Below, in pieces: positions 45,330 through 57,136 of a stretch of DNA of 64,000 nt. A program made the translations under genes and the position numbers. Positions within the stretch are counted from its first letter, which is position 1, and each line of letters begins with the position of its first letter. The notes under the pieces are model-generated. The model was not told the origin of the DNA. It ran no database searches and was given only the letters and a program-made list of their open reading frames with translations. The stretch is taken from positions 8,308,333 through 8,372,332 of the forward strand of contig JBCFYV010001001.1 in NCBI GenBank assembly GCA_039000515.1. Reading direction: 5' to 3'. This stretch comes from Timema cristinae. Taxonomy: Eukaryota; Arthropoda; Insecta; Phasmatodea; Timematidae.

Positions 45330-45552
45330 CCTGCTTCGGTGGCCGCATGGTATAGGGTGTCACTCTCACAATAGACTAGACTGCAAATTACAGTGAGTTC
45401 GGTGTTCGAATCTTAGTCGGGATGTACAGAGAGTGTTTTTCCTAAATATTTTCCCACTGTTCTCCCATGAAATGAGGGTACACTTCATTTAAATTCAAGT
45501 TTTCTTCATTCCTAACTTATAATCGTATTCAGTAGAGTGCTAAAAAAAAAGG
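45330..45552 (+). mobile_element. SINE-A copy, copy 1
   Basis: The head is CTGCTTCGGTGGCCGCATGG and the B box is CGGTGTTCGAATCTTAGTC. The body has ATATTTTCCCACTGTTCTCC. The tail is short: TATAATCGTATTCAGTAG then GTGCTAAAAAA. It lacks the ACCCGAACGGGTAG part, an internal tail deletion. Confidence 0.78.
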
Positions 45553-45608
45553 TTTGGGTAGTACACTCCTTTTACCCCTGAAAGGTAGTGAGTTTATTTT
45601 TCACGTTT

Positions 45609-45755
45609 CCACTATGACGTAGCTTATAAGTTATAAAAATAGGACCATAGTGAAATCGACGTCAAGGTGTGTACCATTCGTTTACTCTGAAAGTGATCAA
45701 GCTTGCCATGTATTATTCCACTATGGTATAGCTTATAAGATATGGCCATGGTGTA
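45609..45755. repeat. Two direct copies of a CACTATG/CATAGTG hairpin motif, copy 1
   Basis: CCACTATGACGTAGCTTATA at 45609 and CCACTATGGTATAGCTTATA at about 45718 are direct relatives. Each is followed within 40 bp by an inverted CCATAGTG or CCATGGTG, giving a short hairpin. A third relative lies at 50117-50150 outside the duplicated block. Confidence 0.6.
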
Positions 45756-46164
45756 ACCCGTCAACGAAATACTGTCACATTTTAAGTGATACAGAGTGTA
45801 CATGATCATCATCTGATCAAGTTTGACATATCTTGGCAGTTCTGTGTGAAACCTGTCAGAGGGTGACTTTCTTCAGGATGCGGTGGCTGGACCTGTCAAC
45901 TGTCATGACCTGTCACACTTCATAATTTGAGGAGCAGGAGCCAATGGCCTGAGGCACGCATTATCAACGTTATTATCAACCAGTGTTAATCGCCTTTTTA
46001 TTATACAAGAGATGATTTGTTTGAATCAATGGCGTCAATATATTTACTATATCAGCTATCATTTGGATTATAAGGGTGTTTAAAATCATAAACAATTATT
46101 CAAAAATAAGTCTAAAATAAGGGTTCTGTATTGGGCTCAACTCCTTCAAAGCCTGACAACCTTT

Positions 46165-46340
46165 AAACCCCTAATCCAAGTCAGTCCAAACCGTGGCCCA
46201 CGGGTCACTTGTGGTCCCTAAATTCCTTTTGTGCAGAAATAAACAACCAATTAAGCTATTTTTTTTATTGTGTTTGGGCATTATTTCCTATACATTTCAT
46301 GTATGGCCCTCGGCCAACTTCTCAAGAACTTATTAAGCTA
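46165..46340. mobile_element. Possible hAT-like nonautonomous element, copy 1
   Basis: GTCCAAACCGTGGCCCACGG then GTCACTTGTGGTCCC, and later TATGGCCCTCGGCCAACTTC, have the GGCCC-rich subterminal look of hAT MITEs. No inverted terminal repeat or 8 bp duplication was confirmed. Confidence 0.3.
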
Positions 46341-46632
46341 TCTGCCGGAGAAAGGTTGAATATTCCTGCGTTAATCAATATTCAACTTAATCAGGTAAGG
46401 CGGGTAAATTTAAGGGGATTCAGGTCCTACTTCCCCTTCTTCAATGACACTGACAACTTTTTTGGAAATTTTTTCCAAGACGTATAATTTTTGTAATCGA
46501 TTTGCTTCTTCATCAAATATAAAAATACTATACATAATCCCCATATAAATATAGTTTATTTCCAAGATCTATACTAATTTAATGAAAAGCTTGGTGGAAA
46601 TTAGTTTTATTTGTTTGTACATCCTATGTGTT

Positions 46633-47003
46633 TTAAGGTGGGAGTGAAGGTATCGCGAGTTATAGGCAGAGTTTTTACAGTTTTTTTTAACAAAACATTT
46701 TTTCGCCAATGCTCCAATAGAAACATAAAGAGTTTTATTATATTCTCCAGGTGATCTCAACAGTTATTGACTATCTATCAAGGGTGTCCTGGAATTTAAT
46801 GACAACATTTTCTCTTCATTTAAAAAGCGTTTAATCTATTACCACTATGCTCATGACAGATATCCAATAACTTTTATCACCATGTGAAGAAAATTCTATT
46901 TCTATTGGAGCAATATTTCATTTATTTTGACCCAAAAAAATTTTGCTACAAAAACTGTAAAAAAATCTCTCATTAAATCGCGTTCCATACATCCCCACCT
47001 TAA
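46633..47003. mobile_element. TTAA inverted-repeat MITE, 371 bp, copy 1
   Basis: The left end is TTAAGGTGGGAGTGAAGG then TATCGCGA; the right end is TCGCGTTCCATACATCCCC then ACCTTAA. The inverted ends also share ACAGTTTTT/AAAAACTGTA further inside. It has no coding capacity. It is the uninterrupted relative of 37260-38020. Confidence 0.82.
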
Positions 47004-47099
47004 CCACTGACATTTAGTCATGTTTTCATCTTTATTGTTCACATAGTAAAATGTTATTTTTATTTTAAAATCAAAATAGCCTCACATCATTGGACACGC

Positions 47100-47335
47100 A
47101 CACTTAATATGGGTCTAACCTCGTCTGGTTACTTTATTACAAGGAGCTCAAGATTTGAGTCGTAACTGATTGTACTGGCCATGCATTTTCATTAAATGGT
47201 TTTACAATCTCCTTTCATGCCAATACGTGCTAATTTCACCAAAATCCTACTGTCCTCATTCGTTACCCCATTAGCTTAGTTGAAATGTGTATAGTCAGTA
47301 CGAAGGGTAAAACATGGCGGGAAAAAAATTACACG
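47100..47335 (+). mobile_element. SINE-A copy, very degraded, copy 1
   Basis: AAATGGTTTTACAATCTCC as body marker, CCCATTAGCTTAGTTG, and ACGAAGGGTAAAACATGGCG as tail follow the SINE-A order. The head cannot be recognised. Confidence 0.45.
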
Positions 47336-47793
47336 AATGGAAATAGCTAGACCATTTTTGTTACGATAAATTGGAATGGTAAGTTACCATCTATGAGTGT
47401 TCACATTTTTCCGTGAATCATTTGGTTTATCTAAGAAGAAAAAATAGATAAAACTTTTTTTTTTGTGTGAAGAAATGAGATAGGTTTTCAATTTAGGGAA
47501 TGTATCTTACCACATAGCGTGTGGGGACTTGCGAGTTGCCACCCCCTTCTTGGCACCCTCGGCTACTTTATGTACCCTCCCCCCTACACTACATCTTTCT
47601 TCACCCCTTTTCACCAGCATCCAACCAGCCGCAAAGCTTCGGCGGTGGTGGCAGATCAATGCACACTTGGGCGTCATGAGCAAAGGAGGTTCTACTTGGA
47701 TGCTAGCTTACTGCTTCTCGACTGCTCGCCCAGTTAGAGGAGAACTACAGTAGTCCCGTGGCTTCCTTGGTGCTGACTGACAACTACCAGCTG

Positions 47794-47845
47794 ACTTCTG
47801 ACAGTCAACATTTAGGTATATACCTAAATTTTGACTGTCAGAAGT
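47794..47845. repeat. 52 bp near-perfect palindrome
   Basis: The 25 bp left arm (47794-47818) and right arm (47821-47845) match with one mismatch and a 2 nt centre. The left arm runs from ACTTCTGACAGTCAA to TTTAGGTA. It lies in sequence between the two duplicated blocks in this window. Confidence 0.92.
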
Positions 47846-48138
47846 GACAGATGATAAACACATGTTTTTTCAGATCATATGGTTTGGCGTAAGGATACGT
47901 AATTTGGTCTGGTAACTTTTCAAAGATGTCAGTCAACACCAAAGAAGTCATGGGGCTACTGTACACAGATCTACATTTACACGTATAAAAAACAATAACA
48001 TGAGACTACTTGCCCTTTCCTTCGAACCCTGGATACATTTCGTCACACAGAGCTACAACTCCTTTTAAATATATTCTTTGCCATTTTTATGAGACCGAAA
48101 TAATGATTCGGATAGAAACATTTTTTAAATATCCACTT

Positions 48139-48372
48139 AGGTGGTCGAATGGTCTAAAACATCACTCTCGCAATAAACCGCGCTGCCCTGACGGTGAGAT
48201 GAGGGTTTTTATCCTGGTCGGGTGTACTGAAGGAGTATTTTTAATAAATGGTTTTCTTTTCTCTTTGTACACAAATGTGGGTAAATCTCCTCTAAAATTC
48301 AACCTTTCTTCACATTAGTGTAATTAGTACATATATGTATATGCCGAATGAGTACGTGGTGCTAAAAAAAAT
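48139..48372 (+). mobile_element. SINE-A copy, near full length
   Basis: The head is CACTTAGGTGGTCGAATGG, the body has AATGGTTTTCTTTTCTC, and the tail is ATTAGTGTAATTAGTACAT, then GCCGAATGAG and TACGTGGTGCTAAAAA. The 102-codon frame at 48010-48318 is a shadow of it. Confidence 0.75.
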
Positions 48373-48449
48373 GTTGTTAAAGGGGAATCTTCATGCGTCA
48401 TCAACAAATTAAATCTAAAATTTAAGCATAAGAACCACATGTAAAGTCC

Positions 48450-48620
48450 AATTTTCATAGGAAGGGATCTTGTATAAGAAAAAATTTACTAGAACTACTT
48501 TAAAGTATGCATACGCCAAGTCATGTATTCCACAGAGGTCCCTTTTAATAAATATTATCGATACTTCGATAACTATTAAATAACACTAATAATGTAGTAA
48601 AATGCTATCAATTTTTGGCC
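48450..48620 (-). repeat. H repeat copy (antisense)
   Basis: The minus strand shows TTAGTGTTATTTAATAG, ACATGACTTGGCGTATGC and TATGAAAATTGGACTTTAC in the H order. Confidence 0.6.
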
Positions 48621-48949
48621 CTATATGTTTGTATTTTTTAAATGGAGTTATTATTTAAACTAAACAACATTAATACTTCATTATCTATATTTCTTATTAT
48701 TGCTTTAATACCTTCAACAAAATAATCAGAATAATATTTGGTTTTCCAGGAAAATAAGACCATTATATTAGTTCATGATCAAAAATCGAAAGTCTGTAAC
48801 TCACAAAGTCGAATGTTAACATTATCTGGTTTTGTTTGCTGCTAAAAATAAGGTCGGGATTCGAATCCATGCTTTGATGATACATTTATTTGTTGCTTAT
48901 AAATTAACTTTATTTTTCATACATCTTTATATTTAGTATATCATTTACC

Positions 48950-49150
48950 CCTCGGAGAGAGGAAGTATTGTGACCTAATAAATGTTATTCAAGAGTCTGA
49001 TGGAGGTCATCTGAACCAGAAAAAAATGTTTTTTTCGATTATGTCTGTCTGTGTTTATATTAGGACTAGAACCTAAACCATTTTACTGACTGTGCTTGAA
49101 CTCTGTAATCTAGTTCTTTCCTAGGGTTACCCAAAGGGATTTTTACAATG
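48950..49150 (+). repeat. Possible head of the 143-bp-array element
   Basis: GAGAGAGGAAGTATTGTGACC then ATTATGTCTGTCTGTGTTTA and GGACTAGAACCTAAACC loosely match the 12600 head. Support is by motif order only. Confidence 0.35.
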
Positions 49151-49860
49151 TTAAGAGTCAAACACTTAAAAGTTTGAAACTCTTTTAAGGTAACCTCCGA
49201 CAAGTTTGATGATATATCATAGATATTATAGACTTGTTTCTCTTTCGTTGTTGGTTTATTTTTTTTAAGTTCTAAAATACCGAAATAGAATGAATCCTGG
49301 GGAGTATTGCATTGAAAACAGGCAACACTTTAATTAAAGCTCTATAAGCAATTTTTAAAGTCACTTTGAACTATTTTTTTGTTTCCTCTAACCTTATCGG
49401 AACGATGCAATGGAGAGAATAAAATATTAAGTATAAATATTGGAATATAATAACACCAAAGGACGTAACTATTCAATGAATAATTTTTTAACCAAGCAAC
49501 TGATTTGGAGTAAAATAATATATTTTAGAATATTTTATCTCGAAAATAAATGACATATTCAAACATAATTTTAGCAAATTTTAAGTAGTTTTAACAATTT
49601 TTTTTAATAAACATAAATACTAATTTAATAACATCACTAAATAAACCTCTTATAGATTAATTCTAAAGTAAGAACGAATTTAGCCCATTTTGGTCAAGAA
49701 TAACATTTTTGATTAATTGGTTTGTGTTAATTTTTTCTTCTATCAATACAAGTTCCAATGAATTCTTGGTTTATTTATCTATCAATCTATATAATTTATT
49801 CTAGGTAGTATATATTCCACCTACACTGAAAAGTAGCGGTTTCACATTGGTTAATCAAAC
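49151..49860. other. AT-rich stretch, no feature recognised
   Basis: No repeat family or coding signal found. Confidence 0.4.
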
Positions 49861-49864
49861 TAGG

Positions 49865-50118
49865 GTACAACCCGATTTAGTGACCGCATGGTCGAACGCG
49901 CTATTCTCGCAGTAAACTGGAATTCCACGGATGGGGAGATCGAAGTTTGAATATCTGTTGGTTGTATTGAGGGTGGTTTTGCAAAATGGTTTTCCACTCT
50001 CAATCCACGCCTAATGTGGGTAAACTTCCTATAAATATAACCTTGATAATCCCTAGAAACCATTATCGTAGCTAGTACATAAGTGTGTAGTGGTAGTAAG
50101 ATGTGATGCTAAAAAAAC
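49865..50118 (+). mobile_element. SINE-A copy, full length
   Basis: The head has AGTGACCGCATGGTCGAAC, the B-box position reads GAAGTTTGAATATCTG, and the body is AAAATGGTTTTCCACTCTC with TCCACGCCTAATGTGGG. The tail has lost its central ACCCGAACG part but keeps GTAGTAAGATGTGATGCTAA. Confidence 0.78.
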
Positions 50119-51562
50119 TATGGTGCAGCTTATAATATAGACCATAGTGTGTGCAGTCGAATTAAAACTACTACCTAACAGGGTAAACGAAGTGTACACT
50201 TTGACACTAAAATGTGGGAAGTGATGGTATTTAAAAGATCAAAAATGATATTATGAATCCAATGTTGTTAGGATGCTAGACAGGGTCAACTGTCCATTAG
50301 TCCGTACAGCCATTGATTATGACCACGGCGACTTATCATTTGGAACACTCTCCAGTAATATTGTTTCATCACATTTAATTGATTTGAAACTATGTTTCAT
50401 AATTTAATAGAACAGGAATAACTGAAGGTATATTGTATGAGGTATTTCACCTGTCATAACATACTTGAACAGTCGCATGTAACTTATATATAAAGGAAAA
50501 TGCTTCATTCACAGTGTCGGGAAAATGGTTGAAATAAAGTACCGAACTTAACGGGAAATCTAATATGTTTTGACCAGCCTTACAGCTACATTACAAACTG
50601 AATTACATTCTAATTTATTTCTAAGCTAAGCCTTTTGTCATCAAATCAGAAATTAAATGAGATTAAGAGAATGATACAAATAATGTATGGAGGAACTTAA
50701 GTAGTTTTGAAGTGATTTTAACAACAACAACAACAAAATAACTGACAAATAAAATAAAATGTGATTTTAGTCGATAAGTATAGTTTAAATTTCTACACAT
50801 AGGTTATCCCAACAACTCTTTAATATATTTTTTCAAAGGCATTCCATAATTCAAACAAGATTCTATATATTTATTTAAAAAGTTTAAGTTAAAATTCTAC
50901 GATACCCATGAAAATATTCTAGAAATTTTGAGAATATTATAGTTAGAATATTAAACTAAACCTTCCCACTTAAACAAATTTATTTTGGCCAAGATTGATT
51001 TTTTCCAATAAAAGCTGGTAAAAATGCAGTCATTTGCAGTCTTTTATTCATATGTTATATTTTGTTTTTTACCATGCTCTTTAAATTATTGTTAGCCGCC
51101 TCGTTGAAGGAATAGGCCAATATTTAATGTTTAAAGCAAATACTAATACAATTTATTTAATGAAAATATTATGCATAGGAACTAACTATTTATTTAGACT
51201 AAATTAAAATAAAATGGGTTATACAAAATTTAATTTAATTATAAGCTTATTTATAAATAAATTCATGTTAGTTACAGCTAATTATCACCCGAGAATTGAA
51301 AAAATAAGTTGCTCTTGCCAGACAAATTTGCATAGTTAAGGTTGCTTTTAGGAGAAATTTCAATAAGCTTAATTTTTTTACTGTTATAATTTGTATGGAT
51401 GACACTTAATACTATATTTTCTCCCATAGAGTTTTATAGGAAATTTATATAGATAGTGTATTCTACTTTCACATAAGAAGTATTAAATAAATATGACTGT
51501 ATTGCAATTGTTGTTTACGATTCTTACTCAAAAATATCGTGGGATCATTTCTTTTAAGTAAC
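50119..51562. other. Contig end before the second gap
   Basis: It starts with a CTATGG/CCATAG hairpin (50117-50150) related to 45609-45755. The rest is AT-rich with a CAA run at 50721-50735. I see no gene. It has no visible similarity to 34650-35112, so the sequences to the left of the two duplicated blocks differ. Confidence 0.5.
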
Positions 51563-51662
51563 NNNNNNNNNNNNNNNNNNNNNNNNNNNNNNNNNNNNNN
51601 NNNNNNNNNNNNNNNNNNNNNNNNNNNNNNNNNNNNNNNNNNNNNNNNNNNNNNNNNNNNNN
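51563..51662. other. Assembly gap, exactly 100 N
   Basis: A fixed-size placeholder. Copy 2 of the duplicated block begins at the next base. Confidence 0.98.
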
Positions 51663-53824
51663 ATAGATTAAACAAAGAAAACTTTTTTTGTGGAAATAAT
51701 TAAATATTTCTTGGAAAATCTGTTACACCCTCTCTGATTCCTCTTACTACCCCCGACCAGTGAAAATAATAAAAGGGAGAGAGTAAAATCGAAGGTACAA
51801 GTTACAGGGAAATTATTAGCCCTTCTTTAAAAGCAACAATATGAAAGTTTTTTCAAAAATTAATAACAAGAGCGCAAATAACAATACATGGTCTCTTTAT
51901 ATCATAATGATTTTATGTTTGGAAAAATTAAACTCGGCGACACAACAAAAAGTCACAGGTATTTTTAAAATTTTAAAAAAAAAAATTGGAAACCCAAAAT
52001 CTTTAAATCCAAAAGGGTTTCATCTATATGAGACAACAACTATATATATAAAATAAATAAAAGGGGCCTAAGGGGCACCTTGAAATGGTACGAAAGTTTT
52101 GTTATAACACAGAAAACGAAGATATAAGTTACGTTACTTTAACTCAAAAACATAATATACGGAAATTTACACAACACGAGAGTTTGGCTACAGACATTAG
52201 TCAAAATCCCGTGGACTATCTGAACCTAACTCAGAATACGAACTTAAACACTAAACAATACTTCAAATGTCCTGAAATACATACATTAGAAAAATTTTTT
52301 AAATGAAAATAATTAATGAATGCCATCGTTAACTCAAAAACAAAAATTACCAATTACTTTACTTAGGGTTATTCAAAAAGCTAATCAAATAAGAAACGTA
52401 AATTCGAAGTTTTGAAAAAATCATTACCACTATTAACAAATTCAAAACATATTAACTTTTAACTGTCCAAACATAAAATCCATTTATAAAAATGAATATC
52501 TACGAGAATGAAAACTACAAAAAGACTCTAGCGCCCACCTGGCGACAAACAAAAGTTAATTTAAATAGAAAGACCAAAAAATATAGTAATTTTTGAAACA
52601 AAAGTTTAAAGTTTTATATTCAAAATATATTAGAGTCCAAAATAAGTTAGAAGTCCAAAACACGAATCGATATAGTTACAATTTGATACAGATTACAAGT
52701 TCATCCTGCCAATGTCCAGGTCGGACATAATGGTCCTGCGTCCATCGTCGACGGTAAGATAGTCAATATTGGCACACATTCGTAGCCATTATATAGGGGT
52801 TTCATTGCACAAAAGGGGGGTGGGATACACATTAACACGCTAGGTGACGTCAACAATCTCTTGATTTAATCACGTACACAAATATTTACACGGCGCCATC
52901 AGAAAATTCGCCGGTTTCTTCAATCTTCCGATGTTGTATAGGTGGTTCTTCTTCTCGCCACCAGAGGTCAGGAACGTAGTTATTCCTAGTCGTCTTCAAA
53001 GTTGTAGAGCTCTTGTATCCGCCAGTTGCAAGCAAGGCACCGGGACGTCTTGTAGATACATTGAATCACGCTTGCCCCACTCGTCGTGTTAGTCCGCCCG
53101 GTGTAGGCCAGCCAAGCAGCTTCTAGTACAGGCAAAAATTATTTGGTGAGTACACGTACAAACTATTAACATAGAATTGGATTTGGTAGTGAAATATATT
53201 ACTGTCCAGCATTGTTAATTATGTCTTATCAACCTACATGAACTACAACAGAGAAGATTACTATTGTAGGAATTCTAATTGAGATGTACATATCGGAGCG
53301 GGTAGTATGATTTACTACGATTCGTGCGTCTATGGCAGCATGGGGCGGGTCCAATTGTAACATATTACAACGTAATGTTACAAAATCTATTAATTCTCAC
53401 AGACCGTAAAAATAATATTGTTTTAAACGCCCAAAATATAGCCTACTTGTAAATCAATTATTTGTTTTTCGTCGTTTTATTGTTTTATAAATTTTGTGTA
53501 CGGTTTTTATTTGTTCATGTGTAAATAAAGGCCTTTTTATATAACTGTACTACCATGCAAAACTACCGAATGAAGGCCGTCGTAACACCCATAGAAGATG
53601 AAAAGGACACGTTCTACCCTCTGGTGACTTGGAAGGACCCTAGGAAATAAAGCATAAGGGTTGAAAGGAGAATAGGGAAGGACGATAGGACGTGACTTGA
53701 CTTAGCTCTTAACTAAAGTCATTCATGCGAATCTCATAAGAAAACCAACGCCGTTGGCTACTGGCACAATAAGGTGCGATACGCTCGCTGTTCGGTTCTT
53801 TGGTACAGTCCACCTTTCTTGGCT
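51663..53824. other. Unclassified segment at the start of copy 2
   Basis: Counterpart of 35113-37259. Small indels make different short frames open here than in copy 1 (51841-52056, 52085-52306). That argues the frames are not coding. Confidence 0.4.
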
Positions 53825-54587
53825 TTAAGGTGGGATGGTAGGGACGGCGAATTAAGGGCAATATTTTTGTAGCTGCTATAGCAAAAATAAATGTTCCGCA
53901 AAATGAATCTAATATTTTTACATTATAAACAGAGAGTTTAATTTTCTTCACATGGTGACCTCAATAGTTCTGAATAAACGGTCTCGTGGTATAGAGGTCA
54001 AAGCCCTTGGCTGCAAGCCTAAACGTCCCAGGTTCTATTCCCGGCTGGTACTGAGATACTTATCTTTGAAAGGGGAATAATTACCATGGTCGCAAAGGTT
54101 TGGTTAATTAGGCTTAAGTTAGGTTAAGTTAAGATATGCATTAGCTCTACCCCGTCATATTAACGCTCATCATTCTCTCATCTCATCTGGACATGGAAAG
54201 GGCCTCCACGGAAAGGATGTACGATTAGTACATTCAGTACTTCCCCTGGGCAAACGGTACATTAGTACTGAACTAATCTTTCCGCAAATTGGACTACAGA
54301 TTGGTGTAGTACAGACGCGCAATTATTATTATGTTATTATTATTTATTTAATATATGGTGAGGGTGTCCTAGAACTTGATGATTGCTTTTTCTCTTCATT
54401 TAAAAAAGCTTATCATCAAATGCTAATATGCTCGTGATAAATATCAAGAACTGTTAAGGATACAATAATTAAACTCTCTGTTTCTAATGGAGATATATTT
54501 GATTTTTTTTTTTGCAGAAAAAATTATTTGATATGAAAACTGCAAGATCATTGATCTTTTATCGCGTCTTCCACACTACCACCTTAA
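53825..54587. mobile_element. TTAA inverted-repeat element with nested SINE-E, copy 2
   Basis: Counterpart of 37260-38020, with the same TTAAGGTGGG and CCACCTTAA ends. Confidence 0.8.
53979..54325 (+). mobile_element. Nested SINE-E-like copy, copy 2
   Basis: Counterpart of 37414-37755. Here the head reads CGGTCTCGTGGTATAGAGG, closer to a consensus A box than copy 1, which has GTT in place of GGT. Confidence 0.75.
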
Positions 54588-54691
54588 ACCCCGATGAAAG
54601 TTCAAAGGGTATTGGGATGGTAGGATACTCGCAGGAAGAAATTTTTGGGAAATACAAAACATTTATTTGTGCCCAAAATTGATAAATTTAA

Positions 54692-54855
54692 CTATATAAT
54701 TTGTGTTATTTTATATGTATTGTTTAATATGTACCAAAATTGACCGTTTCAGATCACATGACTTGACGTATGAATACGTGAAAGTAGATCTAGTAGCCTG
54801 TCTACCTGTCATAAAAGGTTTTTCCTATGAAAATTGGATTGTATATTTACATTCA
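54692..54855 (+). repeat. H repeat copy, copy 2
   Basis: Counterpart of 38125-38290. A one-base difference near 54722 extends the shadow frame to 114 codons. Confidence 0.7.
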
Positions 54856-55944
54856 TGCACAGGCTGTCCGAAAATGATATTTACACCTTTTATCAATTAT
54901 TTCACGTGGGTATTTTGCGAATCACTAAAATGCTCTTATTTTAAATTAGTTAACTTTAATATAAAAATACATAGTTGGGCTTTCTGTGTTTACATTTCCT
55001 TGATTGGTAGCTCTATATTTATCGAAGTTGTAAAGATAATTTTCTGACATTTTGTATCTATATACCGAAGGATGTGTTCTACAATGTCACTATTAATAAA
55101 TTTTATTTTATGACACGGGTAGAAGAGTTACCTTTTGTCAAGGTGAATATTTATTCTACTTGATTCTATCCCAATGCTGTCCAACCAGGCTGTTCGCATT
55201 TAATCATTTATTAAATTTTGACCAATATCTTCTGAAAATAATAATTGCTAATAAATCTAACAGAAAAGTTTTGACAATTCCATTTAAATGTGTGTTTTAG
55301 AATATTCGAGATTCAGTTAGCAGCTCAAACGCATGCAGAACATGATTTTTTTCTCTCCAAAGTTTAAACTCTGTAAAATGTAACAGAATTCAGGGAATGA
55401 CAAAATTCTTAAATATTAGTTTGTAATATTATTTCAGTTGAGTATGAAATGGGATTAACCTTACTCGAATCCATCGTGAAGAAGACTAACGTAATTGGGT
55501 TTTTTAAGAATCAGGATCTCTGATTTGTAATTTAAATAGGGTCACCATCATTCGTCAATTGTTAAAATCCCGTTCAAAAACTACCAACATACCTAAAGTG
55601 GAAGAAGAGGTTAAAATTAGTTTGAGCTTATAACTCTTTATCAGTTAAAATATCTATATAGGGGATATTCCTTTGTTACTATAACTTAATAAATAATTTA
55701 AACAAAACCTTAGGCTTTAAGGACATAGTTTTATAATCTATTAAAATCAAAGAGTCTTACAATTTTTTAAATCTAAATCTAATCATTTATAATACATTTA
55801 GAGCCTCTAAAGATTTTCTGAGACTACATCTTACACTTTTATATCTAAGAGTAGTTTATTTACTATAATATTACTTACAAAAAAATTTGTTTCTTACTTA
55901 ACTTTTTATTCTTAACCTTATTTATTTATCTTTATTTTGAATAC

Positions 55945-56085
55945 TATTACCCTTCAGGTTATAAAATTAAGTATTAATTACGCTAAGGGTTTTTAAGGAT
56001 TAGGGTGGCTTTATTTATGGGACGTGTACCCGCAATTTTCTGGAGGGAGAGTGGAAAACTATTTTGGAAAACCCCCCCTCACCTG
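55945..56085 (-). mobile_element. SINE-A fragment, copy 2
   Basis: Counterpart of 39370-39510. Confidence 0.68.
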
Positions 56086-56183
56086 AACGTTATTTTCTAA
56101 CGTTCACAAATACCAGTTTCTTGGCGCACCGCATCATAAAATCCGTTCAGGCGATCTACATACCACCACTACATTAATAAATT

Positions 56184-56473
56184 GGGGTCAATCTCATGGT
56201 ATAGTGGTAAAGTGCTCGCCTAATGACTGATTCTCGTGGGTTCAAGCCCAGCCAGGGTCGATGTAATTTTTCTTGAGAGAAAAAATACGTAGCACAACTT
56301 CCCTCGGAGGGTAAGTAAAAGCCGTCGGTCCATGTAAAATAACTTTGGATGTTATCTGAACACAACTTTCCAGGTAAAATTGATAGGCTCTTTCGCTCTT
56401 GCTTATAGAAATTGTCATGAAATGATACAACCAGTCGGTTCAGAAAGTGCACGTTAAAGACTTTAAAAAATAT
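56184..56473 (+). mobile_element. SINE-F copy, copy 2
   Basis: Counterpart of 39611-39903. The A box here lacks one G (CTCATGGTATAGTGG). Minus frames at 56174-56703 are shadows. Confidence 0.8.
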
Positions 56474-56867
56474 CAAGTATTGTACAATGTAAAAATTTAT
56501 CAAGAAAATTTAATCCATTTTTGAAAGGAGAGCAAAAAAACATTAATGGGAAAGCACCCCAGGCGTAATGGTGTAATGTGTGCATTATTCATCGAGACGT
56601 AGTGAATGAAGTATACCAAAATTATTTTACTGCCTGGAAAATATACATGTTTCTCAAAATAGAACAGCCTAAAAATTAAAACTAGCTCTTTTAAGCATAA
56701 CAAATTGACTTTGAATCTAATAAGAATGAAATAGATACAATTTTAACGCCAGGTTTCGCTAGACTAAGACTTAATTATTTATCCAAATTAACAAATCACG
56801 GAAATTGCTATTAAATACCGAAGCTGTATATTTAATTTTTCTTTTATTTTGACCCTATTTTATATAT

Positions 56868-57136
56868 CGACCGTCCAAGTGGCAGCTGCATGTTGGTCAA
56901 GATTGAGCCAACACTAATGGATACACGGTTGTCATGTGGGCAGCACAACAAACCCCCCGGCTGTTAATCTCAGTTTTATATCCCTAAGCTTCTACTTCTT
57001 TATTCAAGTAGTTACTCCATGTACTTATGAGGCTGAGTTGACCCCGTTCCAGACTCATTGGTTCACAGAAAAATCTGAAAGTGGCGGAAATCGAACCCGA
57101 GACCTCTAGATCTGTATTCAGGAACTCTGAACACTA
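56868..57136 (-). mobile_element. SINE-C copy, copy 2
   Basis: Counterpart of 40296-40566. Confidence 0.77.

Larger units (their letters stand above)
35113..47423 (+). repeat. Duplicated 12.3 kb block, copy 1
   Basis: This block matches 51663-64000 base for base in order and orientation, at an offset of 16550 bp at the start and 16577 bp at the window edge. The differences are scattered substitutions and many one-base indels, mostly in homopolymers. Copy 1 has its 20 bp minisatellite in perfect 20 bp register, whereas copy 2 does not, so copy 1 looks the better consensus in that interval. The similarity may continue past 47423; copy 2 is cut by the window end. Confidence 0.97.

Noticed and set aside
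51841..52306. Two adjacent lysine/asparagine-rich frames as a possible gene
   Set aside because: They are open only in copy 2 next to the gap; copy 1 is interrupted at the matching places. Composition is what AT-rich DNA gives, and no domain is recognised.
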